10,012 bases of DNA from SIG459 sp045538735. Lineage in GTDB: Bacteria > Bacillota > Clostridia > Oscillospirales > Oscillospiraceae. Of the stretch, positions 1 to 4,750 are shown piece after piece. The translations under genes and the position numbers were made by a program. Position 1 is the stretch's first letter. Each line of letters begins with the position of its first letter. The notes beneath the pieces are model-generated. The model was not told the origin of the DNA, did not search any database, and worked only from the letters and a program-made list of their open reading frames with translations. The DNA lies in contig JAZSRY010000023.1 in assembly GCA_045538735.1 (NCBI GenBank), positions 1 to 10,012 of the forward strand, given 5' to 3'.

Positions 1-47
1 GACACCGAGATTAAAAGTCTCGTGCGCTACCACTGCGCCACACGCCC
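1..47 (-). tRNA. tRNA-Lys(UUU), 5' part only, cut by window edge
   Basis: The minus strand starts GGGCGTGTGGCGCAGTGG at position 47, a normal acceptor strand followed by a D-arm. An anticodon stem CGAGA/TCTCG then encloses the loop CTTTTAA, giving anticodon UUU (Lys). The variable loop, T-arm and 3' acceptor strand lie beyond position 1. It is the downstream member of a cluster with tRNA-Leu, probably co-transcribed from the promoters at 421-547. A phage tRNA-Lys(UUU) would supplement the host for AAA codons. Confidence 0.9.
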
Positions 48-267
48 ATAGAGGAGGGAGTTTTTACAGAACTCTAACTGCGTTCTCCGTTTCAAGCGTT
101 TGAACGTTAGACTTTTGGCTGATGGGATTCGCGTAATCTCCATCTGAGCCGCGTCCTTCGGCGCGAGGAAGGTGTCCTTTTGTAGGGTAGCGCGCTTCCG
201 TCCCTACACGGCGAAGACTTCAGCACTTAAAAGCCCTTCCTTCAGTTAGTTACGCTAACCACTCGGC
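48..267 (-). ncRNA. Structured spacer RNA between two tRNAs, unrecognised
   Basis: These 220 nt between the CCA of tRNA-Leu and the 5' end of tRNA-Lys have no ORF but several good inverted repeats, readable on either strand. They are GTTAG/CTAAC at 245-259; TGTAGGG/CCCTACA at 181-208; CGCGT/GCGCG (one G-U) at 150-165; a compound stem at 117-150 (GGCT/AGCC, GATGG/CCATC, GATT/AATC, small bulges); TCTAAC/GTTAGA at 73-111 around an inner hairpin at 88-106; and GAGTT/AACTC at 58-74. The minus strand is the likely transcript because both tRNAs lie on it. Large ornate RNAs such as GOLLD and ROOL are known beside phage and prophage tRNAs, but they are several times longer and I see no motif that identifies them. 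It could also be a processing spacer or decayed tRNA genes. Confidence 0.45.
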
Positions 268-352
268 TGGTGCGGGTAGCCGGACTTGAACCGGCACGCC
301 ATACGGCAACAGATTTTAAGTCTGTGGTGTCTGCCTATTCCACCATACCCGC
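268..352 (-). tRNA. tRNA-Leu(UAA) with encoded CCA
   Basis: Complete 85-nt class II tRNA on the minus strand. The acceptor stem GCGGGTA/TACCCGC is perfect, followed by discriminator A and an encoded CCA at 268-270. The anticodon stem ACAGA/TCTGT encloses loop CTTAAAA, giving anticodon UAA (plus-strand positions 316-318). A long variable arm precedes the T-arm with GGTTCAAGTCC, as expected for leucine tRNAs. It is the first gene of the cluster after the tandem promoters at 421-449 and 519-547, and would help decode UUA/UUG. Confidence 0.96.
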
Positions 353-359
353 ATGGCAG

Positions 360-412
360 AAGGTATTAAGAAGGTCTTGGGTGTTTCCACCGACTGGGCT
401 TCTCTTTACCTT
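360..412 (-). ncRNA. Folded leader RNA upstream of tRNA-Leu
   Basis: Between the proximal promoter and tRNA-Leu the predicted transcript forms a long irregular stem. AAGGTA pairs with TACCTT and GAAG with CTTC; inside sits GGTG-GAAA-CACC, a GNRA-capped hairpin flanked by GTC/GAC. It could be a processing signal for the tRNA precursor or an independent small RNA. The fold is seen by eye only. Confidence 0.35.
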
Positions 413-420
413 ACATACTT

Positions 421-449
421 AGTATAGCACAAACTTTTTAGTTTGTCAA
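421..449 (-). promoter_or_regulatory. Proximal tRNA promoter (P2)
   Basis: TTGACA at 444-449, 17-bp spacer, TATACT at 421-426 preceded by TGC (extended -10). It has no palindrome of its own. Upstream are runs of T on the plus strand (453-458 and 467-471), which on the minus strand are A-tracts resembling an UP element. Confidence 0.85.
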
Positions 450-518
450 TACTTTTTTGAAGAAAATTTTTATTTTCTTCGGGGCTGAGTTGTTTTCACT
501 TCCCAACCGAACAATAAT

Positions 519-547
519 AGTATAGCATAAAATTTTTCAAAAGTCAA
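519..547 (-). promoter_or_regulatory. Distal tRNA promoter (P1)
   Basis: TTGACT at 542-547, 17-bp spacer, TATACT at 519-524 with TGC before it. The palindrome 558-572 ends 10 bp upstream of the -35. Transcripts would run about 70 nt before reaching P2, through a segment without a convincing ORF. Confidence 0.85.
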
Positions 548-557
548 ATTTAATTTA

Positions 558-572
558 AGATGTTTAACATCT
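558..572. repeat. Boundary palindrome copy 1
   Basis: AGATGTT-T-AACATCT, extended by A/T on each side. It separates the end of the AbrB-like gene from the tRNA promoter, 10 bp from that -35. Confidence 0.95.
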
Positions 573-585
573 TAATATAGTAGGG

Positions 586-601
586 GAGGACGTTAGTCCT
601 C
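586..601 (-). terminator. Hairpin over the stop codon of 593-994
   Basis: GAGGAC/GTCCTC stem (6 bp) with the TAA stop in the TAAC loop. The following sequence is CCCTACTATATT, so the U-tract is poor and termination may be leaky. Confidence 0.55.
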
Positions 602-994
602 GTAACCTACCAGACTGTTGATGGGGACATTGATTGCACGAGCATAGGCCGCAACCTTGCCGATACGCTGGTCGGGAGTGTCCTCATAATAGCGGTGAGC
701 CTTGCCAATCTCATAACGATTCTTTTCCGGGTAATAAACCGTACAGATCGTATAGTCACCGGCATGAATGAAGGAGATGGGCAGGTGCTTGATATGAGCC
801 AGATTCTGTTCGTACCATTCAAGCACAACATCTTCCCACGGCTGGCGATAGGGCTTGAGGACAACAGAACCATCACGTTCAGTATAGATTTCCAGAGGGT
901 CGCCCTCTTTAATCTTAAGGGCACGACGGATTTCCTTCGGGATAACAACGCGACCGAGATCATCAATGCGGCGAACAATACCAGTGGCTCTCAT
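593..994 (-). CDS. AbrB/SpoVT-type DNA-binding protein
   Basis: A 133-aa protein. Residues 1-48 match the swapped-hairpin AbrB/MazE/SpoVT fold: a MRATGIVRRIDDLGRVVIPK start, then EIRRALKIKEGDPLEIY and a closing GSVVLKPY strand. Proteins with this N-terminus are dimeric or tetrameric transition-state regulators that bind AT-rich DNA. Residues 49-133 form a separate mixed alpha/beta domain (WEDVVLEWYEQNL onward) that I do not recognise; it could bind a ligand or partner. The start is set by AAAGGAAG at 1002-1009, 7 nt from the ATG, and the family-typical N-terminus. The 5' UTR begins with a GGGA/TCCC hairpin at 1018-1030. As the clearest DNA-binding regulator in the window it is a candidate reader of the AT-rich palindromes between all genes, but nothing in the sequence proves that. 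Confidence 0.88.
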   Translation of the reverse strand: MRATGIVRRIDDLGRVVIPKEIRRALKIKEGDPLEIYTERDGSVVLKPYRQPWEDVVLEWYEQNLAHIKHLPISFIHAGDYTICTVYYPEKNRYEIGKAHRYYEDTPDQRIGKVAAYARAINVPINSLVGYED

Positions 995-1044
995 AGTGGT
1001 ACTTCCTTTCTTTTATAGGGAGTGTTTCCCTTGATTACGTTATT

Positions 1045-1073
1045 ATTATAGCCTAAATTTTTGTTTTTGTCAA
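1045..1073 (-). promoter_or_regulatory. Promoter of AbrB-like gene
   Basis: TTGACA 1068-1073, 17 bp, TATAAT 1045-1050. The palindrome 1085-1099 begins 11 bp upstream of the -35. Confidence 0.88.
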
Positions 1074-1084
1074 CATTTATTTTA

Positions 1085-1099
1085 AGATGTTAAACATCT
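1085..1099. repeat. Boundary palindrome copy 2
   Basis: Perfect 15-mer on the plus strand with central A, 11 bp from the AbrB-like gene's -35 and just beyond the HAD gene's terminator. Confidence 0.95.
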
Positions 1100-1109
1100 A
1101 ATTATGTTA

Positions 1110-1128
1110 GGTAGGCTTAAAGCCTACC
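1110..1128 (-). terminator. Terminator hairpin of HAD gene
   Basis: GGTAGGC/GCCTACC, 7 bp, loop of 5 containing most of the TAA stop. No clear U-tract follows (TAACATAATTAG). Confidence 0.55.
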
Positions 1129-1593
1129 GTTGTTGAAGTCGCTCAGGACTTCGGTGATGCTCTGCGGCCCATGTGCCCAACCACCTGCGCACCGCCATGC
1201 GTGACAGTTCTGCTGTTCATCATCGAACAGGTGGAAATTCATGCTATCAACGCCACACTGCATAGCCTTGTTGCGGCCATAGGGCACAACATACACTTCA
1301 TCCCAACGGACGGAGGGCAGATGCTCCATGAGCCATTCAACCTTGGCGGCGAGTACGTCATCATAGAAGCCGGGGTCAGGGTCTTTGCTTGCCCAACTGA
1401 TAATCACCAGCTTTGCACCTTTGCGCTGGGCGGCGTTCAGTTGGCGTGCCAGCACGGACAGATTCAGCAGGGGCTTGGCAATCTTGTAGGGCGTAGCATC
1501 ATAGGCGCGAATCATGGGAAGCCAGTTCTCAACGCCATACAGGTCAGCGATAGTGCCATCCATATCGAAGCAGAACACGGGGTTAGTAGTCAT
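1117..1593 (-). CDS. HAD-superfamily phosphatase
   Basis: A 158-aa haloacid-dehalogenase-fold hydrolase, expected to remove phosphate from a small molecule or nucleotide through an aspartyl-phosphate. Motif I is FDMDGT (nucleophile D10, general acid D12), motif II is the serine in LVIISWAS (S66), motif III lysine is probably K109 (GRNKAM), and motif IV is the acidic pair in HLFDDE (D124, D125). The cap is small, about residues 15-60, consistent with 5'-nucleotidase-like or generic phage HAD enzymes; the substrate cannot be read from sequence. An ATG two codons upstream (1597-1599) lies only 2-3 nt from AAAGGAAG at 1602-1609, whereas 1593 is 8 nt away as in neighbouring genes, so 1593 is chosen. 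Phage HAD enzymes often act in nucleotide metabolism or nucleic-acid end processing. Confidence 0.85.
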   Translation of the reverse strand: MTTNPVFCFDMDGTIADLYGVENWLPMIRAYDATPYKIAKPLLNLSVLARQLNAAQRKGAKLVIISWASKDPDPGFYDDVLAAKVEWLMEHLPSVRWDEVYVVPYGRNKAMQCGVDSMNFHLFDDEQQNCHAWRCAGGWAHGPQSITEVLSDFNNGRL

Positions 1594-1625
1594 AGCCATT
1601 ACTTCCTTTCGTTTGAGTATGTCTT

Positions 1626-1654
1626 ATTATAGCATGGATACGAAATTCTGTCAA
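1626..1654 (-). promoter_or_regulatory. Promoter of HAD gene (long-gap class)
   Basis: CCCC-TTGACA (hexamer 1649-1654), 17 bp, TGC-TATAAT (1626-1631). The palindrome 1697-1711 lies 42 bp upstream instead of 11. Confidence 0.88.
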
Positions 1655-1696
1655 GGGGTTTGCAAAAGAAAATTGATGTTTTGAGCAAACTTTTTA

Positions 1697-1711
1697 AGAT
1701 GTTAAACATCT
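1697..1711. repeat. Boundary palindrome copy 3
   Basis: Central A. Flank is CTTTTTA before AGATG, the variant shared by all four long-gap promoters; 42 bp from the -35 at 1649-1654. Confidence 0.95.
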
Positions 1712-1721
1712 AAATATATAG

Positions 1722-1739
1722 GGGAGGTTTTATCCTCCC
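1722..1739 (-). terminator. Terminator hairpin of 1730-1963
   Basis: GGGAGG/CCTCCC, 6 bp, with the TAA stop in a 6-nt loop. Sequence after it is CTATATATTTAG; U-tract weak. Confidence 0.55.
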
Positions 1740-1963
1740 ATGCGGTGATAGGCGCTCACCTTGCGTCCTTCCAAGTATTCCTCTACAGAAACAGGAACAC
1801 AACTCATGATAGCTTTGCTATGCTTTACGCCCGCCATGCGCTGAGCGATGCGGCTGGCGTGAAGAACATTTTCTGCGGCGATGTAAAAGCTGATGGGAAC
1901 ACTCCTGCCGCGACCCTGATGCGCACGATGGCAAGTGACCTTATAATACTTCGTAGAGTTCAT
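1730..1963 (-). CDS. Small basic protein, unknown
   Basis: A 77-aa protein I do not recognise. It starts MNSTKYYKVTCHRAHQGRGR, has a predicted strand (VPISFYIAA), then an amphipathic helix (NVLHASRIAQRM) and ends in a second helix or tail (SVEEYLEGRK). It is clearly basic, with several His and Arg in the first 20 residues, so nucleic-acid binding is possible but unproven. AAGGAGG at 1972-1978 is 8 nt from this ATG; the upstream in-frame ATG at 1981 would precede the Shine-Dalgarno and is excluded. There is no 5' UTR hairpin. Its promoter is at 1997-2025, palindrome-linked at 11 bp. Confidence 0.8.
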   Translation of the reverse strand: MNSTKYYKVTCHRAHQGRGRSVPISFYIAAENVLHASRIAQRMAGVKHSKAIMSCVPVSVEEYLEGRKVSAYHRMGG

Positions 1964-1996
1964 GGGGTAAGCCTCCTTCATTTCTTTTGATGATTT

Positions 1997-2025
1997 ATTA
2001 TAGCATGAGATTTTGTGAATGTCAA
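1997..2025 (-). promoter_or_regulatory. Promoter of 1730-1963
   Basis: TTGACA 2020-2025, 17 bp, TGC-TATAAT 1997-2002; palindrome 11 bp upstream. Confidence 0.9.
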
Positions 2026-2036
2026 GTTTTATTTTA

Positions 2037-2051
2037 AGATGTTAAACATCT
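2037..2051. repeat. Boundary palindrome copy 4
   Basis: Central A, flanked by TTTTA and TAAAA so the dyad extends well beyond 15 bp. 11 bp from the -35 at 2020-2025. Confidence 0.95.
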
Positions 2052-2068
2052 TAAAAATCCTAGAAAAA

Positions 2069-2093
2069 GAAAACTGGGTTAGCCCCAGTTTTC
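2069..2093 (-). terminator. Strong terminator of exonuclease gene
   Basis: A 10-bp stem GAAAACTGGG/CCCAGTTTTC, followed on the minus strand by TTTTTC. The TAA stop straddles the loop, so the last codons encode one arm. Confidence 0.88.
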
Positions 2094-3074
2094 CTCCATG
2101 AATCCCTCCAATGCCATCAACTGCTTGAAGGTGTTCTTCTGATAGGGATTCAATTCATCCATATTGTCGGGCAAATAGTTGCGGATAGCCTGCGCAACGT
2201 TCGCTGCCATCTGTTCGGTTACGCCCCTACTATGCATGGCGAATTCGACCGTACTGCCCAACATTTTGAAGGGGAAGTATTCAATGCCCACCATGATTTT
2301 TCCACGCTTCAAACAGTAGAACAGAATCTCGGTTTCGATTTCTGCATCAGACAGGGCGGTATGATCTTCGATGAAGTCAAAACGCTCGGAAAGATACTGC
2401 ATGGCAACTTCGGCGTTGGTGGTGAAGTAAAGGCCGCTATTGCTGATTTTGTTCTCCTGCAAGCACATTTTCTTGTACTTGGTATTGTTCAGCAGATACT
2501 TGCAAGCTACGCCCCAAATGTCAATCATGGGGTACTTTTCACCACGGAAGATGAAGTGCTCGGGGTCAAAGTCGCGCTTGCTTTGCTGGCGCGGCTGGGA
2601 AAGAATGCGGCGACAGGATTCGCGCTGGAGGCCTTCCCATTCATAGTAACGGGGGCTATAGAGGTTGCGCATGTAGAGCTCAGTGAAGATGATGGCCTTC
2701 TTAAAGTCAAACATGGCATTGTACGCGCAAATGTACGCGGCATCCTGCAGATCTTCAATCAGAATCTTCATGATCTCATCCCACGGCAGAACCACGGCTT
2801 CGCCCTTGGCGATCATATCGAGGTAGAGGGGGCGCTTCTCATGGTAGTACGCCGTATTGAAGATGGCCGGAACGCAGAACGTTTCAGCAACCAGGAAGTT
2901 GCGCTTCTCCATGATACCGTGGGTGCGGCTTGCGATGGTCCAGCCGATATCATAGACAAGGGGCTTTGCAATTGCAAGCTTCTTCTTGTCATCGGAGGAC
3001 AGACCCCATTCATTCACAAAGGGGAGGGTGGCGGTTTCGGTGTCGAGAATGATGTACTTCGTAACCTTGCTCAT
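2079..3074 (-). CDS. DnaQ-like DEDDh 3'-5' exonuclease
   Basis: A 331-aa member of the RNase H-fold DEDD exonuclease superfamily, which uses two metal ions to remove nucleotides from DNA or RNA 3' ends. Exo I is IILDTETAT (D11, E13), Exo II is CAYNAMFDFKK (D123), and Exo III is EDHTALSDAE (H238, D243), the H-x4-D spacing of the DEDDh group. A long insertion between Exo II and Exo III (about 130-235) and a C-terminal tail of about 80 residues make it longer than a bare DnaQ domain. No polymerase domain is fused. Possible roles are proofreading in trans, DNA repair, or host nucleic-acid breakdown. AGAAGG at 3082-3087 is 7 nt from the ATG. The 5' UTR carries GGGC-ACA-GCCC at 3092-3102. Confidence 0.88.
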   Translation of the reverse strand: MSKVTKYIILDTETATLPFVNEWGLSSDDKKKLAIAKPLVYDIGWTIASRTHGIMEKRNFLVAETFCVPAIFNTAYYHEKRPLYLDMIAKGEAVVLPWDEIMKILIEDLQDAAYICAYNAMFDFKKAIIFTELYMRNLYSPRYYEWEGLQRESCRRILSQPRQQSKRDFDPEHFIFRGEKYPMIDIWGVACKYLLNNTKYKKMCLQENKISNSGLYFTTNAEVAMQYLSERFDFIEDHTALSDAEIETEILFYCLKRGKIMVGIEYFPFKMLGSTVEFAMHSRGVTEQMAANVAQAIRNYLPDNMDELNPYQKNTFKQLMALEGFMEENWG

Positions 3075-3121
3075 GGCTTAACCTTCTTTCCGGGCTGTGC
3101 CCTTGATTAACTTACAAGAAG

Positions 3122-3150
3122 ATTATAGCACATAATGGAGGGAAAGTCAA
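3122..3150 (-). promoter_or_regulatory. Promoter of exonuclease gene (long-gap class)
   Basis: TTGACT 3145-3150, 17 bp, TGC-TATAAT 3122-3127. The palindrome is 42 bp upstream. It lacks the CCCC before the -35 seen in the other three long-gap promoters. Confidence 0.88.
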
Positions 3151-3192
3151 TACTGAAATTAAAGAAAATGCGGGAAATTTGAGAACTTTTTA

Positions 3193-3207
3193 AGATGTTA
3201 AACATCT
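3193..3207. repeat. Boundary palindrome copy 5
   Basis: Central A with CTTTTTA flank; 42 bp from the exonuclease -35. Confidence 0.95.
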
Positions 3208-3226
3208 TAAAAATAAGTATAAGAAA

Positions 3227-3246
3227 AGGAAGGGTTTCCCCTTCCT
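3227..3246 (-). terminator. Terminator of 3253-3753
   Basis: AGGAAGGG-GAAA-CCCTTCCT, 8 bp with a GNRA loop, then TTTCTT. It starts 6 nt after the stop, one of only two genes here with the stop outside the hairpin. Confidence 0.85.
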
Positions 3247-3252
3247 GTCTTA

Positions 3253-3753
3253 TTAGCCCGCGTAAGACCAGTAGTTCTTGCCCTCGCGCTTCTCGCACTT
3301 CACAGTGCCAGCGGCAAGCAGGGACTTCAGGTCAGAGCCAACCTGCATGATGGTAACATCCTTCATGGCATCCACGCCGGCCTTGACATCAGTGGCGGTA
3401 TGCTCACCGGGATTGGCAATCAGCCACGCAAGAGCGGCATCGGCACGAGCGGCCATAGCGGCCTGCTTCTCAGGGTCAGCGCCGGACTTCTTGGAAGCCT
3501 TGGGAGCGGAAGCCTTGGCGGCCTGCTCAGCGGCGTAAGCTTCGTACTCAGCAACGGCGGCTTCAAAGTCGAACGCAGGATTGGTCTTGGTGTCCTTGGA
3601 CAGCAGAGAGCCGACCTTGATGGAAGCGTACTCCATCACGCCATCTTCGTTCTCACCCTTGGGAACGGCGATGAAGTTGGTCTTGGACTTGCGCACCATA
3701 GCGGCACCGGGGAACTGGGACAGGATAGCGGTCATCATCTCATTCGTAGTCAT
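3253..3753 (-). CDS. Ala-rich protein with C-terminal winged-helix-like domain
   Basis: A 166-aa protein in three parts. Residues 1-75 are a small alpha/beta domain with RKSKTNFIAVPKGENEDGVM and EYASIKVGS strands. Residues 76-104 are an Ala/Lys-rich linker. Residues 105-166 look like a winged helix: helix ALAWLIANPG, then HTATDVKAGVD, a recognition-like helix MQVGSDLKSLLAAG and a wing VKCEKREGKNYW. This suggests DNA binding, so it is a second candidate regulator for the region. The N-terminal domain resembles that of the next gene (4001-4408). The start is the ATG at 3753; its Shine-Dalgarno (AGAGG, 3765-3769) is rather far at 11 nt. The frame stays open far upstream; a TTG at 3889-3891 with GAGGGAG 5 nt before it could give a basic 46-residue extension. 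Two promoters precede it (3811-3839, 3919-3947). Confidence 0.78.
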   Translation of the reverse strand: MTTNEMMTAILSQFPGAAMVRKSKTNFIAVPKGENEDGVMEYASIKVGSLLSKDTKTNPAFDFEAAVAEYEAYAAEQAAKASAPKASKKSGADPEKQAAMAARADAALAWLIANPGEHTATDVKAGVDAMKDVTIMQVGSDLKSLLAAGTVKCEKREGKNYWSYAG

Positions 3754-3810
3754 GTTGTGTTTACCTCTTTCTTTCTTTTTTATTTTTGTTTCCCTCTTGG
3801 GAACATCATT

Positions 3811-3839
3811 AGTATAGCATATCTTGTGTGGTTTGTCAA
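3811..3839 (-). promoter_or_regulatory. Proximal promoter of 3253-3753 with phased A-tracts
   Basis: TTGACA 3834-3839, 17 bp, TGC-TATACT 3811-3816. No palindrome adjoins it. Directly upstream are three T6 runs (plus strand 3843-3848, 3854-3859, 3865-3870) at exact 11-bp spacing, a pattern expected to curve DNA and act like an UP element. A TTCCC/GGGAA hairpin lies at the predicted mRNA 5' end (3790-3803). Confidence 0.85.
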
Positions 3840-3918
3840 GTGTTTTTTCAAACTTTTTTGAAACTTTTTTCAAACCCTGTTTGCTATCCAACTTCGCTCC
3901 CTCATTTGGAACAAGTTC

Positions 3919-3947
3919 ATTATAGACTAAATTTTGTGAATTGTCAA
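3919..3947 (-). promoter_or_regulatory. Distal promoter of 3253-3753
   Basis: TTGACA 3942-3947, 17 bp, TATAAT 3919-3924; palindrome 10 bp upstream. A tiny GAAC/GTTC hairpin follows. Transcription passes through the proximal promoter. Confidence 0.85.
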
Positions 3948-3957
3948 GTTTTATTTT

Positions 3958-3972
3958 AGATGTTAAACATCT
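3958..3972. repeat. Boundary palindrome copy 6
   Basis: Central A; the flank is TTTT-AGATG with no extra A, giving a 10-bp gap to the -35 at 3942-3947. Confidence 0.95.
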
Positions 3973-3991
3973 TAAAAAAATTTGACAGAAG

Positions 3992-4013
3992 GGAAGGGCA
4001 TTACTGCCCCTCC
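3992..4013 (-). terminator. Imperfect terminator hairpin of 4001-4408
   Basis: Core GGGCA/TGCCC with TTAC (plus strand) loop holding the stop, extended by GGA/TCC past one mismatch. U-poor downstream (CTTCTGTC). Confidence 0.5.
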
Positions 4014-4408
4014 GCTTCCTTCCTTGCGAGGAACTCCGCGCGCTTCGCGGCTTCGGCTTCCTTCTTCGCCTGCGCGGCTTCGCGCCGTTCCTTTGCCTTT
4101 GCGGCCTTGGCGGCGTTTTCCTTTTCGCGCTGTGCCTTGTTGGCGGCGACTTCTTCCAGATGGATTTTGTAATCCTCTGCGGCGGCGTAGCCGTCATACG
4201 CTTCACCGGAACGATCACCGCGCGGAATGGAAACAGCAATCTTCACGAAAAGCTCGTTTCCTTCGTCATCGGTGGAAGGGAACACAAGCGCGTTGCCGCT
4301 TTCGCGCATCACATCTTCACCGAGGTCAGCGAGGATTTCTGCAAGCTGGGCGAGAACATCTTCACGCTTCTTGGAGGTCAGCTGGGACTTCGTCAACTTC
4401 TTAGCCAT
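4001..4408 (-). CDS. Small protein with long charged Ala/Lys/Glu helix
   Basis: A 135-aa protein of unknown function. Residues 1-30 form a basic helix (KKLTKSQLTSKKREDVLAQL). Residues 31-65 are a strand pair (ALVFPSTDDEGNELFVKIAV). Residues 75-135 are a continuous highly charged helix rich in Ala, Lys and Glu, probably a single helix or coiled coil. The strand pair and following helix resemble residues 20-75 of the neighbouring 3253-3753 product (FIAVPKGENEDGVMEYASIKV), suggesting an old duplication with different C-termini. AAGGAG at 4417-4422 is 8 nt from the ATG at 4408; the in-frame upstream extension contains the Shine-Dalgarno and is rejected. A GTTCC/GGAAC hairpin (4426-4441) opens the 5' UTR. 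Confidence 0.8.
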   Translation of the reverse strand: MAKKLTKSQLTSKKREDVLAQLAEILADLGEDVMRESGNALVFPSTDDEGNELFVKIAVSIPRGDRSGEAYDGYAAAEDYKIHLEEVAANKAQREKENAAKAAKAKERREAAQAKKEAEAAKRAEFLARKEAEGQ

Positions 4409-4447
4409 TGTATTAGCTCCTTCCTGTTCCTCATCGGGAACACCTAT

Positions 4448-4476
4448 ATGATAGCATAGAATCGGCAATCTGTCAA
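4448..4476 (-). promoter_or_regulatory. Promoter of 4001-4408 (long-gap class)
   Basis: CCCC-TTGACA (4471-4476), 17 bp, TGC-TATCAT (4448-4453). The palindrome is 43 bp upstream. Confidence 0.85.
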
Positions 4477-4519
4477 GGGGTATTTTGAAAAAAGTTTTGT
4501 GGAAATGGCAATCTTTTTA

Positions 4520-4534
4520 AGATGTTAAACATCT
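4520..4534. repeat. Boundary palindrome copy 7
   Basis: Central A, CTTTTTA flank. It lies between the divergent units 4001-4408 (minus) and 4751-5188 (plus), 43 bp from the former's -35 and 152 bp from the latter's. Confidence 0.95.
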
Positions 4535-4611
4535 AAAATGATATTAGATACCATTTTCCTTTTCAACTTTCTTTCTATATATATTATATCACACTTGGAA
4601 TAAAAAATCAA
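4535..4611 (-). ncRNA. Minimal transcription unit: promoter plus hairpin, no gene
   Basis: A minus-strand promoter TTGATT (4606-4611), 17 bp, TGA-TATAAT (4583-4588) would start near 4576. Only about 20 nt later comes a 10-bp hairpin AAAATGGTAT/ATATCATTTT (4535-4557, one G-U), directly against palindrome copy 7. The only ORF is 9 codons (ATG at 4552-4554, stop inside the palindrome), with the ATG in the hairpin, so translation is unlikely. It could encode a very short RNA or be a cassette whose gene was deleted. The neighbouring stretch 4612-4686 is very AT-rich and I see no gene in it. Confidence 0.4.
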
Positions 4612-4686
4612 GTTACCTCTTTAGACAAAATTTAAGAAAAGTTTTTGTGCAATTTTTACAAAATTTTATTTACGCTAATTTTATGC

Positions 4687-4715
4687 TTGACTTTATAATA
4701 GAAGTGTGCTACAAT
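4687..4715 (+). promoter_or_regulatory. Promoter of plus-strand gene 4751-5188
   Basis: TTGACT 4687-4692, 17 bp, TGC-TACAAT 4710-4715. No palindrome nearby upstream, unlike the other plus-strand gene. Confidence 0.85.
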
Positions 4716-4750
4716 GATAGTGTCGAAAGACAAGAAAGGAAGGTAAGAAT

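Noticed and set aside
244..266. Sequence resembling a tRNA D-arm (GCCGAGTGGTTAGCGT on the minus strand)
   Set aside because: No matching acceptor, anticodon arm or T-arm follows at tRNA distances. It could be tRNA debris, but I cannot call a gene.
459..480. Perfect inverted repeat GAAGAAAAT/ATTTTCTTC upstream of the proximal tRNA promoter
   Set aside because: It could be a terminator for the distal promoter, but no U-tract follows on the minus strand. I leave it as a possible regulatory dyad without a call.
1171..1632. Plus-strand ORF opposite the HAD gene
   Set aside because: No promoter or ribosome site; it overlaps a gene with clear HAD motifs and runs into that gene's promoter.
2232..3110. 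292-codon plus-strand ORF
   Set aside because: It lies opposite the DEDDh exonuclease, which has all catalytic motifs, a promoter, Shine-Dalgarno and terminator. The plus ORF has none of these and is a shadow caused by codon composition.
3107..3298. 63-codon minus-strand ORF
   Set aside because: It spans the exonuclease promoter, a palindrome and a terminator, and lacks a start site signal.
3253..4239. 328-codon minus ORF reading from 4239
   Set aside because: It crosses two promoters, a palindrome and a terminator, and uses the wrong frame of 4001-4408. Only the ATG at 3753 is well supported; a TTG at 3889-3891 is a weak alternative.
4525..4554. 9-codon minus-strand ORF ending inside a palindrome
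   Set aside because: Its ATG is within a stable hairpin only 2 nt from the purine run, and its end is fixed by the repeat; no sign of a real peptide.
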